A DNA stretch of 64,000 nucleotides from Sphaerochaeta pleomorpha str. Grapes (GTDB lineage Bacteria; Spirochaetota; Spirochaetia; Sphaerochaetales; Sphaerochaetaceae), in the NCBI RefSeq assembly GCF_000236685.1, contig NC_016633.1, positions 496,001 through 560,000 of the forward strand, read 5' to 3'. The translations under genes and the position numbers were made by a program. The notes below the pieces were generated by a model that did not search any database, had not been told where the DNA came from, and saw nothing but the letters and a program-made list of their open reading frames with translations. Each line of letters starts with the position of its first letter. The stretch's first letter is position 1. Shown here in pieces: positions 54,086-63,041 of the stretch.

Positions 54086-55335
54086 TTATTGAACTTTTTT
54101 CTTTATGTAGGCTTGTACAATTTTTTTTATCAAATCTTGACTCTCCTTACTATAAATCTCTTCTCTGAATTTTTCATATATATCTTTAAAGTTTTCCCAT
54201 TCATATATCTTAGTTTCTAAGAATTTATCGAGATTTACTGTAATTCTTGAATTCTGATGGTAGTATTCTCTTAGATTTTTCTCCGTTATTTTTATTAGAT
54301 AGCCAATTATTGCTTTTTTAAACTTTGAATTTATCCAGCTATATTTTATCCATTTCCAATCATCATAAGAATATGATTCCTGGTATTCTGGCTGAAATTT
54401 ACAGATTGGATTTGCATTTCCTTGTTCCATGAAATTTATTCTATTAAAAGGAGTCCAATATGTTTGCTCTTCATAATCTCCAGCTAACAATACTGAGAAT
54501 TCAATACCCCTACTTTTCATATGCTTATTTATTCCTCCACATACATATGGCAGGATGTCCATAGTAAGGTACCCTTTTTCTGTAGAGTAGAAAGAACTTG
54601 TAAGATAATCATAATTTGTATTTTTTTTAAAATAAGGTATTAGCTCGAGATATTTGCCATCCCTCAACTTAGCAATTTCTAAATCTATTTCTTTTTTCTT
54701 TTCAGTTCCATCATTTAGACCATAGTACAGACAATAGTCATGTACTATTTCTTCATATATATATACTTTATCAATATTTTCAAATATCTCCGGTATTTTA
54801 TCTGTAAGAATTTTGTAGCCTTCACCAACTGATGCAATTCCTATTAAATTTATAATTTCCAATAGATATAGTCTCAGATAAAGATCATTTGAAACTTTTC
54901 CCAGATATTTCATTTCTTTATTATCATCTGGTAATTCTTCTATTTTCTCTGCTTGCAACTTTCTTAATGCCGTTCTCCATGACAAGTAGCAATATAACTC
55001 TTCTTCTTTTAACCATCTATAGTCAAACTGAGTTCCAAATTGAAAGACTTCTCCTAAAGCTTTATGTTCTGCTTTGCTATAAACATATTCATAATAGGTT
55101 TCTACATTATAGTCTTCTAGATACTTAGCTAGTTTATAAAAGATTGCTGCATTATTCTCATTTGGATTATTTTTACCATACTGTTTCTCATAATCACCAA
55201 TTCCACCTTTTTCATTTGCGAAATAAAATTTGAGTCCATTAAATATATATATATTGAAGATTTATGATCTTCATACTTGCATTCAAATTTTGGCGCTATT
55301 TCCAACAATTGCTTATAAATATTATTTTTTTCCAT
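54086..55335 (-). CDS. AT-rich gene of unknown function, frame broken at an (AT)6 tract (possible phase-variable gene)
   Basis: The frame opens at the ATG at 55335 (MEKNNIYKQLLEIAPKFE) directly after the stop of the DUF2971-like gene. It enters an (AT)6 repeat and then reads out of frame to a stop at 55129. The following frame, starting FYFANEKGGIGDYEKQYG, is open without interruption to 54086. Removing one AT unit joins the two into a 415-residue protein reading SSIYIFNGLKFYFANEKG across the repeat. The predicted protein is mostly helical, rich in Lys, Glu, Tyr and Asn, with no signal peptide or membrane helix. No family was recognised. The base composition is far more AT-rich than neighbouring genes, which suggests transfer. 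The (AT)5 allele is probably ON and this copy OFF, unless the shift is a sequencing error. Confidence 0.6.
55243..55254. repeat. (AT)6 dinucleotide tract within the coding start of the 54086-55335 gene
   Basis: Six AT units at about codon 30. A change of one unit (2 bp) switches the frame, the usual structure of a slipped-strand contingency locus. Confidence 0.85.
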
Positions 55336-56196
55336 TTAAAAAAAATCCCGTTTTACTGTATTCGATATTTCTGAAAATATTTGTCTTTCTTTTTCACCAG
55401 CCCATAGTACATACTGGTCTCTCCAATGTAGATTAAAATATTCTATTTCCTTCTTTTTAGCATAATCTATAATCTGATTTATAATAAATTGATTTTTCAT
55501 AGCATCAGCACATATTATTATACTTTTTAAGCAATTCCCGATTTTTAAATATTTCATACTATTTGTGAATGTAATCGCTCTTATTTCTTTTTCTCCACCG
55601 TAATCAATATTTTTCCTATTTAAATATTCCAATACTTTTCCTTTAAGTTCTTTTTTATTCAGTTGCTCTTCGTTAGCCAATTTTTCTTTATTCAATCCGA
55701 TTGAACTTATTTCTATTTGTTCTTCATATGTCAAATATTGTCTTTCTTTCCAATAAACTTTATTACTCATTTTCTTTAGTTCTTGCAAAGAAAATGCTAG
55801 GCATACGCCTGAGAAATGTTCACCATATTGATCCCACATTCTCTGTTTGATAAAGCCACAATCGTTGAGACTCTTTATTTCTCCATTAATGTAATTATTT
55901 TCACAGAAACATACATGCTTTGATTGGCTGGCTATTCGATTAATATATTTTTCAGCCCTTTCAATATTGATTCTCTGATTTTCTGAATAGGCATAAGCCA
56001 AAGATAAAGGTGAATAATAGTCTGGATTATTTGCGCTTTTCGCTTCAAAAGGATCTTTTGAATTTTTTATCAATGACATCTTTAACTCTTCATTAAACAA
56101 TATGAATTCAACTGCTGCCTTAGCGGTTGTATAATGAAATATAGTATCGTTCGATAGAATTATTTCTGGCACGTCTTTAAGAGGTTGTACTAACAT
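55336..56196 (-). CDS. DUF2971-like protein, first gene of an AT-rich two-gene module
   Basis: 286 residues from an ATG with AGGA upstream. The N-terminus has IFHYTTAKAAVEFILFNEELKMS, then SKHVCFCENN, KQRMWDQYGEHFSGVCLAFSLQEL and GGEKEIRAITF. This order (HYT, then C-x-C/S, W..YG..G.c.aF, and a basic EIR strand) is that of DUF2971 proteins, which are scattered accessory genes of unknown biochemistry. Its stop codon is immediately followed by the start of the frame-broken partner (0-bp gap), so the two should be translated as a unit. AT-rich composition and the tRNA-side location suggest horizontal acquisition. Function unknown; a defence or toxin role is only a hypothesis. Confidence 0.68.
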   Translation of the reverse strand: MLVQPLKDVPEIILSNDTIFHYTTAKAAVEFILFNEELKMSLIKNSKDPFEAKSANNPDYYSPLSLAYAYSENQRINIERAEKYINRIASQSKHVCFCENNYINGEIKSLNDCGFIKQRMWDQYGEHFSGVCLAFSLQELKKMSNKVYWKERQYLTYEEQIEISSIGLNKEKLANEEQLNKKELKGKVLEYLNRKNIDYGGEKEIRAITFTNSMKYLKIGNCLKSIIICADAMKNQFIINQIIDYAKKKEIEYFNLHWRDQYVLWAGEKERQIFSEISNTVKRDFF

Positions 56197-56463
56197 TCAA
56201 ATATATCCTGATGCTTTTCTATAATATATAGACGAAAATCCATATATTTATTTTATGTATTTTTAATTTTGTTACTGCTTTTTTAAAACCTCTTTGATTC
56301 AATTTGTCTTTCAGCCATTTTCAACCTTTTGCATATAAGAATATCACCAATAGCTGTTTTTTACAAATTATTATTCTATATAACCATATAACCAAGCTGA
56401 CTAAACTGTTTTATTTTTCAATCTTGAATATTCCGGGCGTATTTACAGCACCAGTCCGGTCTT

Positions 56464-56520
56464 CGGAAATCACATTTCCGCTTGAATGGAATCACAGTTC
56501 CAGTTAGGAAATCACCTACC
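56464..56520. repeat. Phased ATCAC / TTCC repeats, resembling an IS21-type transposon end
   Basis: Three related units: CGGAAATCACATTTCCG (a perfect 7-bp palindrome with a 3-nt loop), TGGAATCACAGTTCCA, and GGAAATCACCTACC. The ATCAC cores are 22 and 20 bp apart. Multiple TCAC-N-TTCC boxes at about 20-bp spacing are typical of IS21-family termini. The rest of 56197-56632 contains no gene that I can support. Confidence 0.4.
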
Positions 56521-56632
56521 TTAGAATAAATGCATTCACAGCATAATTGCAAATTCATTTGAGGAGGCCGTCAGGATCCACTATCGAGAAATCCTTACGC
56601 TTAACATTTTTGGGATATTCGCAGCGTGATAA

Positions 56633-56827
56633 GTGTGCAAGCGCAAGCGTGTGTACCGTAGACTGAAAAATCCAAACCAAGGATTTTGGCTTGCCAAAAC
56701 ACACGCAAGCGTCTCACAGAAAACGGTAATCAAGCTCTATACCCTTTACATCAGGAAAGGAAACAGCCCAGCCATGACCTTTGTCAACTTGATAAAACCC
56801 GTACCAAAGCCAGCCTCTGAAGAATAG
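56633..56827 (+). other. Doubtful small ORF beside the repeats
   Basis: A 64-codon frame from a GTG without a ribosome binding site, basic (CKRKRVYRRLKNPNQG), with no recognised family. It overlaps a complex inverted repeat: GCGTGTGT (56647-56654) with ACACACGC (56699-56706), enclosing AAAATCC (56667-56673) with GGATTTT (56681-56687). It may be the remnant of a mobile-element gene or just structured non-coding DNA. Confidence 0.2.
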
Positions 56828-56878
56828 ACGCTCGTAGCACAGTTTTACAGCTCGAGGATTAATTGTCATTTTTGCCGT

Positions 56879-57598
56879 CTAGAAGTCAGGCCTAAACACC
56901 TCTTTGTTCCTGACAGCCTCCAAAATATGCCTTGCCCCTTGTTCATCCTTAAGATTGAGCCTCAGAATCTTTCTTGCCAGGATTGCTGCATCATCAAAAT
57001 CCCCATTTTTCCAATACCAGCAGGATAGTGCAAGCAGTGCTCGCAGATAGGGTCTGTTGTTGCGAAAGAACCAAGGAAACTGTGCTGTTTCATCTAAAGG
57101 GAAATTCTGCTCTGCAATGTATACAGCTCCACTGAAACAGTTGAAAGCACCCTTAAACCTTTCAGGTGAATCAAAATTCATCATTCCCATCTGAACCAAC
57201 GCATCTATACACTGTGGATAGTGCTCCCATAACCGAGCGAGGGCATCATACCCTTTTTGGGGGTCCATCTCCATAGCCTCAAATATTGGATCTCTGCCAG
57301 GAGAATAGAATTCATAACCCGTATAATCTTTTAATACATATCTATTTCTTTCAATATTCTCATATTCAAGGGGAGGTACATCGAGGTTTGCAAGAAGCAA
57401 CTCGTGTTTTAGCAACTTCCCTGAAACATAGGAATTCTTTTTGAATATCCACTCTTTCTCAACCTCAACGGTGATGGTTTCAAGTTCAAATGCCTTGAAG
57501 TCGATATCGCTCTTCAACGATACTATGTTTCCCGTTTCCAGTTCTCTTGTACGGTAACCCATACTATTGAGCTTCAGAACAATATATTGCTTTTCCAT
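56879..57598 (-). CDS. Cytoplasmic TPR-like protein of unknown function
   Basis: 239 residues with AGAGG before the ATG. The N-terminal half (1-110) is mixed beta/alpha. From about 110 on it has helical pairs of TPR type (YDALARLWEHYPQCIDALVQMGMMNF, RFKGAFNCFSGAVYIAEQNF, RALLALSCWYWKNGDFDDAAILARKILRL) ending in an extra helix. There is no signal peptide. The composition is host-like again, so the AT-rich island ends before it. The family and partner are not known. Confidence 0.6.
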   Translation of the reverse strand: MEKQYIVLKLNSMGYRTRELETGNIVSLKSDIDFKAFELETITVEVEKEWIFKKNSYVSGKLLKHELLLANLDVPPLEYENIERNRYVLKDYTGYEFYSPGRDPIFEAMEMDPQKGYDALARLWEHYPQCIDALVQMGMMNFDSPERFKGAFNCFSGAVYIAEQNFPLDETAQFPWFFRNNRPYLRALLALSCWYWKNGDFDDAAILARKILRLNLKDEQGARHILEAVRNKEVFRPDF

Positions 57599-58019
57599 CC
57601 CTATCCTCTTTTGGGCAATCCTTACCCTGATCTCCGATTACGTCAAGCTGTAAGGAACTGATATTGGCAAAGAGCCTTCATTTCACTTGAGCAAGGCCCT
57701 TTTCTTAAAAAAACCATCATCTAAGGATGCTCAGGTATACTCTGTTTTTTTGCCTTATAGCTCTTAGAGTAATACACTCCTAAACATCACGACTTTTTTA
57801 TGTATCGCAACACTATAATTCTAAAAAAAGTCAAAAATTACTAGGGAAATAGGAAAAGATAATACGATTATAGCTACTGTTGACCTTGTAAGTGGATGGA
57901 TAGGTAACCTCTTGCACCTTGTACCCTACGCAATGTCCCTAGCGTTCAATTGACATATCACAATTTTACACTATAGTATATCGTTGTACTGGAACGTTTC
58001 CTTCCCCAAGGAGATTGCC
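57599..58019. other. Divergent intergenic region with an inverted repeat
   Basis: 421 bp without a gene. It holds an inverted repeat GACTTTTTT (57791-57799) / AAAAAAGTC (57824-57832), with TATAAT (57814-57819) in the loop, and the promoter of the 58020 gene near its right end. Nothing else was recognised. Confidence 0.5.
57950..57977 (+). promoter_or_regulatory. Promoter of the 58020 membrane-protein gene
   Basis: TTGACA (57950-57955, perfect), a 16-bp spacer and TATAGT (57972-57977, 5 of 6). The predicted leader is about 36 nt, with AAGGAG before the ATG. Confidence 0.8.
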
Positions 58020-58835
58020 ATGGGAGACAGAATTCCAAGGAATGAAAAAAAGCCGTTGCTCATTATCCTGATGCTATGTATAGGATTTTTATTTGTTGCA
58101 GCCTCGGCTCTTGGAATTTCCTTTCCGCATGCCAGGTACCCCACTCCCGAATTATATAACGCCTTTCTCCCTAACGATTATGCAAATCTGTTGGTATGCA
58201 TTCCCCTCTTGGTTGTTTCCACGGTCAATTTTTTGCGAGACCGTAGCATAGGACTCATCGGTTGGTACGCAAGTCTGCTTTTTATAGTGTACAATAGCAT
58301 TGCCTATGCAACAGATCTTAGAAATACCCTCTATCTGACGATATATATGGTCATAATCCTAGTAGGTAGCACAGAATTGGTACTGCTTGTGCGTTCACCG
58401 GCAACACGCAGTCTGGTGCCAACAGAATTTCCAGTCCGACATCCAAGACTCTACGGATTGATTCCAGTCATTATGGGCCTATTGTTTGAAATTCGTGCGC
58501 TTATAATCATCTTCAGCATGGTATCGAAGGATGCAACCAAGGGAATGCAGGGATTGGGCGTCCACATCGCAGATACTATAATAAGCCTTGTCTGGATTGT
58601 CTCAGGTGCGCTATTGCTACTGGGACGTAAAATGGGATATCCAATGGTGCTGATTACCTATTTGCATGGTTCCCTGCTGTTTGTCGCCCTGCTGGTGTAT
58701 CTCTGTCTCAAACCCTTGTTGTGCGATACCACCTTTATTGCCATGGATGTCATCGTCACCGGTGTCATGGGATTGCTGTTCTTTCTTCCTACGGTAAGGG
58801 TATTGTCCAAATCCTTGAAAATGCCCAATAGCTGA
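58020..58835 (+). CDS. Polytopic membrane protein of unknown function
   Basis: 271 residues from the ATG at 58020 (AAGGAG upstream). About seven hydrophobic helices are visible (about 13-33, 52-70, 74-94, 98-122, 147-170, 180-208, 210-235 and 240-258). Short charged loops join them, and no transporter or enzyme motif was recognised. It is monocistronic: its own strong promoter precedes it and the convergent EamA gene follows after 25 bp. No homologous family could be named from memory. Confidence 0.6.
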   Translation: MGDRIPRNEKKPLLIILMLCIGFLFVAASALGISFPHARYPTPELYNAFLPNDYANLLVCIPLLVVSTVNFLRDRSIGLIGWYASLLFIVYNSIAYATDLRNTLYLTIYMVIILVGSTELVLLVRSPATRSLVPTEFPVRHPRLYGLIPVIMGLLFEIRALIIIFSMVSKDATKGMQGLGVHIADTIISLVWIVSGALLLLGRKMGYPMVLITYLHGSLLFVALLVYLCLKPLLCDTTFIAMDVIVTGVMGLLFFLPTVRVLSKSLKMPNS

Positions 58836-58860
58836 AAAACCAGTACCGATGATTATCGTA

Positions 58861-59790
58861 CTAACAGCAGGCTTCTATTTCCCCAACAGTAGCTCTTATA
58901 GCCAACCGGCTTTTTCTGTATTCATTCAGATACGTAAGGGTAAGTATCAAAACCCCACCGGCCAGTTGCCCGATTCCCATATGCTCTCCAAGGAACAACA
59001 CACTGAGCAGAATACCAAAAAGGGGTTCCAGAAAACTGAAAGAAACGATTTCCAAGGCTTCCAGCTTGCGGTACGTCGTAAAGTAGAAATAGTAGGCAAA
59101 CCCCGTATGGACGACTCCCAGAACAGCAAGGAGGAACAGTTGATTTAGGCCAAGATGTATCACCGTGTAAAAAGAATTATGGGTAATCTGGTATGGCAAG
59201 AGGACCAAGGTCGCAGCACAAAGCTGAATAAACGTGGCATAGACAGGATCTACCGTATTCAATTCCGAGGAAAGGCTGATTTTTCTGTTCAACAGAACTA
59301 CAACAGCATAGAGCAAGCCAGAGAGGAACGCGAAGGAAATGCCCTTTATAGCATCCTTATCGACAACGCTGTTTGTACCGATAAGAAGGGATAACCCAAA
59401 GAAACAACCGATAATAGTCAGTACCTGAAACTGGTCAAGCTTCTCCTTCAATAACAAAGGAGAGAGGATCATCACATATACAGGGCACATATTGTACACT
59501 AAAACTGCAGTTGAAATAGTCGTATAACGATACCCGAGAAACAAGGCCACCCAGGCAATTGCAATAAGCATGCCGCTTGCAGCATAGGGCAAGATTACTT
59601 TGTAGGTAGTCTTTCCTTTCGATCCCCGTATCCGATAACTCAGAAACAGTACAGGCAGGGCAAAAAAAGCCCTGAAGAAGGCAAGCTCAAAAGCCGACAG
59701 TCCTATATACCTTGTGATCAACCCTATGCTTCCCCAAAGAAGCATGCACACCGACAATTTAATTCGTAATGAGTTTTTTTCATTGTTCAT
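58861..59790 (-). CDS. EamA-family (DMT superfamily) transporter
   Basis: About 309 residues from the ATG at 59790; an ATG at 59802 is possible and neither site has a strong ribosome binding site. Ten hydrophobic helices are arranged as two EamA repeats. The first contains LLWGSIGLITRY, and the second contains SFSFLEPLFGILLSVLFLGE, the usual second-repeat signature (P.....l....lgE). Such proteins export amino acids or related metabolites, but the substrate is unknown. An AraC-type regulator gene lies 75 bp upstream on the same strand and may control it. Confidence 0.88.
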   Translation of the reverse strand: MNNEKNSLRIKLSVCMLLWGSIGLITRYIGLSAFELAFFRAFFALPVLFLSYRIRGSKGKTTYKVILPYAASGMLIAIAWVALFLGYRYTTISTAVLVYNMCPVYVMILSPLLLKEKLDQFQVLTIIGCFFGLSLLIGTNSVVDKDAIKGISFAFLSGLLYAVVVLLNRKISLSSELNTVDPVYATFIQLCAATLVLLPYQITHNSFYTVIHLGLNQLFLLAVLGVVHTGFAYYFYFTTYRKLEALEIVSFSFLEPLFGILLSVLFLGEHMGIGQLAGGVLILTLTYLNEYRKSRLAIRATVGEIEACC

Positions 59791-59865
59791 CGCTGGTTCC
59801 ATTATCGGGAATTGAAGCAAACAATATCTTCCAGTTCATGTATCTATACATTTTCTTTCCCTGTT

Positions 59866-60687
59866 TTAGTTTTTCGCATTCTTGAGAAATATCTGACGGT
59901 ATTGGTTCGGGGTGAGCCCGATAAACCTTTTGAACGCATTGGAAAAATGACTCTGGTCGGCAAACCCGCAATCTATGGCAACTTCAACGGCAAGCTTTCC
60001 CCTTTGCAACATATCTTTTGCTTTTTCGAGCCTCACCGTCTGCAGATACCGATAGGGAGAGATGCCAAGCGTATGGGTAAAACTTCTGACCAGATACGAC
60101 TTTGAACAACCACTAATGCGTGCAAGCTGTTCAAGACTGATATTTTCAGGATAATGCGCATCCAAATACTCTCGGATTTCCTGGAAATTACCCAATGCAT
60201 CCCTCTCGGTTAGCGTTGTCCCATCGCAGAACTGCAAGAGCAGTTGTTGCAGAAGAAAACAAAAGGCTTCTTCTTTTTCGAGAACCGGAGCCTTATGGAC
60301 GATGAGAGTATACAACCTAGCCAAAGACTGGGCACAATCGCTATCGAATACAACATGTTGCGAGAAATAAGGCTGTACTTTTTTACCTGTGATTTCATAG
60401 GCATACTGTTCCATAGTCTGGATATCAATATTGATGGCACGGTAATCCAATGGATTCTGGTTGATCGGTGCACATTGGTGGTTATCCTGAGGATTGAACA
60501 GGATAAGGCACCCGGGGTCAAGATCATAATCGCACGCTTTGCATCGCATATGCCTCTGTCCGTTTTCGATATACCCTATTACATAGAAATTATGAAAATG
60601 ATTGGGAAATTCCTGCACGACGCCCTGTAAGCTGTAAGCTTCGATCTTCAAATCATCATCATAGTAAATGTGTCTTTCCTCTTGCAT
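59866..60687 (-). CDS. AraC-family transcriptional regulator
   Basis: 273 residues: an N-terminal cupin sensor domain (FPNHFHNFYVIGYIENGQR ... CLILFNPQDNHQC) and a C-terminal double helix-turn-helix. The latter has ISLEQLARISGCSKSYLVRSFTHTLGISPYRYLQTVRLEKAKDML and IDCGFADQSHFSNAFKRFIGLTPNQYRQ. The effector is unknown. The neighbouring EamA transporter is the likely target. Confidence 0.93.
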   Translation of the reverse strand: MQEERHIYYDDDLKIEAYSLQGVVQEFPNHFHNFYVIGYIENGQRHMRCKACDYDLDPGCLILFNPQDNHQCAPINQNPLDYRAINIDIQTMEQYAYEITGKKVQPYFSQHVVFDSDCAQSLARLYTLIVHKAPVLEKEEAFCFLLQQLLLQFCDGTTLTERDALGNFQEIREYLDAHYPENISLEQLARISGCSKSYLVRSFTHTLGISPYRYLQTVRLEKAKDMLQRGKLAVEVAIDCGFADQSHFSNAFKRFIGLTPNQYRQIFLKNAKN

Positions 60688-61554
60688 ACTGCTTTGTTCC
60701 CCAATCGTGTTCTTTGCCTGGCAACCTGTACTGTATTGTATATCGCCAAATCAGTCTTGAAAGATAGTGAACCTTGGATAGAAAATATACATCAACGTAA
60801 AAAAAAGAGAGTACCTGGAAAAAACTTTTTATAAAATGACATGCTGGCGTTGCATCCATGCATATCTTATCCTTTCCAGGCAGAACCCAAATGCACATGA
60901 GATGAAAGGGGTATCGAGACAAACAGGCATACCTACACCAGCCCATCGCATAGCAGGACCAGTCAAATTTGGCTTTCTCTCTGGGCATAGGGTTACTATG
61001 TATTGTTTATTTTCCAAAGATGTAATTGCTTTCATATTCCCTGTAGACCATTGACAGGATGATAATCCTTTTCTTTTGCAACATCCTACAGGTTGCGCTT
61101 TGTGCAGTGCCTATCAGACTGGGTGGGAACCAAGCCCTCACTAACGGGAACTTTCCTGCTATAATCCAAACGTTTTACCAATCAACGATAAATTCCCCCA
61201 AGTAAAACGGTACGACGACATTGACTTGAAAGCCCTTAGAAGGTATATGCAACCGAGAGCAACGACTCTATGCGGCAGCAGTGATGACTATTGTCAGGCA
61301 TATCATGTACAAACGCCTTCCCAGATAGTATATCCAGTTTGAAAGCGCAAAGCTAAACATGCCGACGCACTTTCATCATGATCATTGGGCATATCAAAAA
61401 ACAGAGACCCTAAGGTCTCCAGTGATTCTTTCCAATAGCACTGACTATCTCACCCAACCCATTTTCCAAGGCCCTGCCGGATTGCAAACAGGGGGAGATC
61501 AAGAGAAACTGAGGTTTTTTGCTTCCGTGAATTGTTCACAAATTGCCGGTTTTT
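60688..61554. other. Long region without a supported gene
   Basis: About 870 bp. Several short frames exist on both strands, but none has a ribosome binding site together with recognisable protein features. It must contain the AraC-gene promoter at its left end and the sulfatase terminator at its right end. Decayed gene sequence is possible but was not recognised. Confidence 0.5.
61395..61420 (-). terminator. Terminator after the sulfatase operon
   Basis: The minus strand reads GGAGACC TTAG GGTCTC followed by TG and TTTTTT. It lies 135 bp beyond the stop of the sulfatase gene at 61555. Confidence 0.8.
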
Positions 61555-63024
61555 TCATTGTATTCTTTGCATAAATGCATGATCGGATTCACCATAGTCT
61601 TCCATCAGGGAAATACAATCAGTATAAAAACTATCCAGAATCATTCGATAGTCAGAATCTTGGGCTAAGTTCCGCAGTTCATAGGGATCGCTTGATAAAT
61701 CATACAGTTCTTCCCTGTCATTCTCCGTGAAATTATACTTATACTTCCCCTTGATAAGGGTGCGCACCTTGGTTCGGTCCCGGTACCCTTGACCGAAGGA
61801 CTCAAGCAATAGAGAATCCCTTACGGCCTGTTTATCGCCAACAATAATTGGGACAAGACTGACTCCATCGATTTTATCTGTAAAATGAGTACCTGCAAAA
61901 TCCAAAACAGTAGGGGCAAAGTCAATGGAATGCACCAGTGCATCGGATTTCTTTGCATCATATCCGGGAACCCTGATTGCCAGCGGAATCCTGATTGTCT
62001 CCTCTGTCATAAAACTGCCTTTGTCAAACATTCCCCCATGACTGGCAAGCGCATCCCCATGGTCACTGGTCCAAAGGATTATAGTATCTTCTTCCAGTCC
62101 GAATTTCTTGATTTGATTGACTATCTGTCCGGCAGCATCATCGACCATTGTCGAATGGGCATAGGCAATCTTCAGATACCTAGACCATTCTTCCCAGGGA
62201 AAAACGCTGGGAATAACAAGGTTACCGGTATCATCAGCAATGGGTTTATTCATATGGCGATACGTTTTCGGTTTATCGGCGAGATTATCATCAAAATTCG
62301 GATATCTGGGAATCTTGACATCCTTGTATAGATCCAGATATTCCTGGGTAGGGAAATAAGGCTGATGAGGTCCCCAAAAGTCGATTCTCATGTGGAATGG
62401 TTTTTCGCTATGTTGTAAATCCTTCAATTTTTCACAAGCAAGAGATGACAGAAAGAATGCCTCATGGGTCTCTTTTGGGGTAACGGTCTTCCCAAAACAA
62501 GGTTCACCACACCAATATTGGTCACAGGTATATGCATTATTACCCTCTACCAAAGAGGGGAAAGTCTGGGCGGTGTTTTCATTCGCAAATACAGTATCAA
62601 TCACATGAAGAGGTGCCGGAAGGTGGTTTTTTTCCAGATATTCCTTATAGATTCCAGTAATATAGGGATTTCCATATTCAGCGGGGGAAAACCCCTTGGA
62701 TCGGTGGTCCAATGCAGTACCTGGACCTGCATGCCATTTACCGAATACGTAATTGTCATACCCTGCAGCATCCAATACTTCGAGATACGTATCCCGTTCA
62801 AATGGAGCTGGTTCCTGGTTGTATAAATTCCTATGGTTATGCGGGTATAGACCAGTGAGCATCGTCCTACGCACAGGCCCACAGAGCGGGGTCGTACAAC
62901 AAGCATGCTCAAAACTCGTAGCAGTCTCTGTAAAAGCCTCGAAACAAGGGCGTTTGATTTCATCATGATGCCTAAACAACTGATGGTCGGAAACAATCAT
63001 CACTATATTGGGTTTTTTCTTCAT
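61555..63024 (-). CDS. Sulfatase (formylglycine-dependent, Cys type)
   Basis: 489 residues from the ATG at 63024; the frame to 63045 overlaps the upstream gene. The start KKKPNIVMIVSDHQ has the metal-binding Asp. The maturation motif is Cys48-G-Pro50-V-Arg52 (CGPVRRTMLTG), so Cys48 should become formylglycine. A further metal site is TSDHGDALASHG. No signal peptide is seen, so the enzyme appears cytoplasmic. Likely substrates are sulfated sugars from host or algal glycans. It is preceded by a second sulfatase gene 17 bp upstream. Confidence 0.9.
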   Translation of the reverse strand: MKKKPNIVMIVSDHQLFRHHDEIKRPCFEAFTETATSFEHACCTTPLCGPVRRTMLTGLYPHNHRNLYNQEPAPFERDTYLEVLDAAGYDNYVFGKWHAGPGTALDHRSKGFSPAEYGNPYITGIYKEYLEKNHLPAPLHVIDTVFANENTAQTFPSLVEGNNAYTCDQYWCGEPCFGKTVTPKETHEAFFLSSLACEKLKDLQHSEKPFHMRIDFWGPHQPYFPTQEYLDLYKDVKIPRYPNFDDNLADKPKTYRHMNKPIADDTGNLVIPSVFPWEEWSRYLKIAYAHSTMVDDAAGQIVNQIKKFGLEEDTIILWTSDHGDALASHGGMFDKGSFMTEETIRIPLAIRVPGYDAKKSDALVHSIDFAPTVLDFAGTHFTDKIDGVSLVPIIVGDKQAVRDSLLLESFGQGYRDRTKVRTLIKGKYKYNFTENDREELYDLSSDPYELRNLAQDSDYRMILDSFYTDCISLMEDYGESDHAFMQRIQ

Positions 63025-63041
63025 TCTGTCTGTTCCCCCAT

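Noticed and set aside
54086-55335. Simple pseudogene
   Set aside because: There is only one break, it lies exactly in a dinucleotide repeat, and the remaining 390 codons are intact; phase variation or a sequencing error explains this better.
53741-56880. Integrative element using the tRNA-Gly 3' end as attachment site
   Set aside because: No copy of the tRNA 3' segment was found on the far side of the island and no integrase gene is present, so tRNA-directed integration is not supported.
60659-60988. 109-codon minus-strand frame upstream of the AraC gene
   Set aside because: Overlaps the regulator start, has odd composition (many Cys, Trp, Tyr) and no family resemblance.
61359-61574. Short plus-strand frame with HFHHDH, like a metallo-beta-lactamase motif
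   Set aside because: Only 71 codons, no surrounding family sequence, no ribosome binding site, and it runs through the sulfatase terminator on the other strand; chance is more likely.
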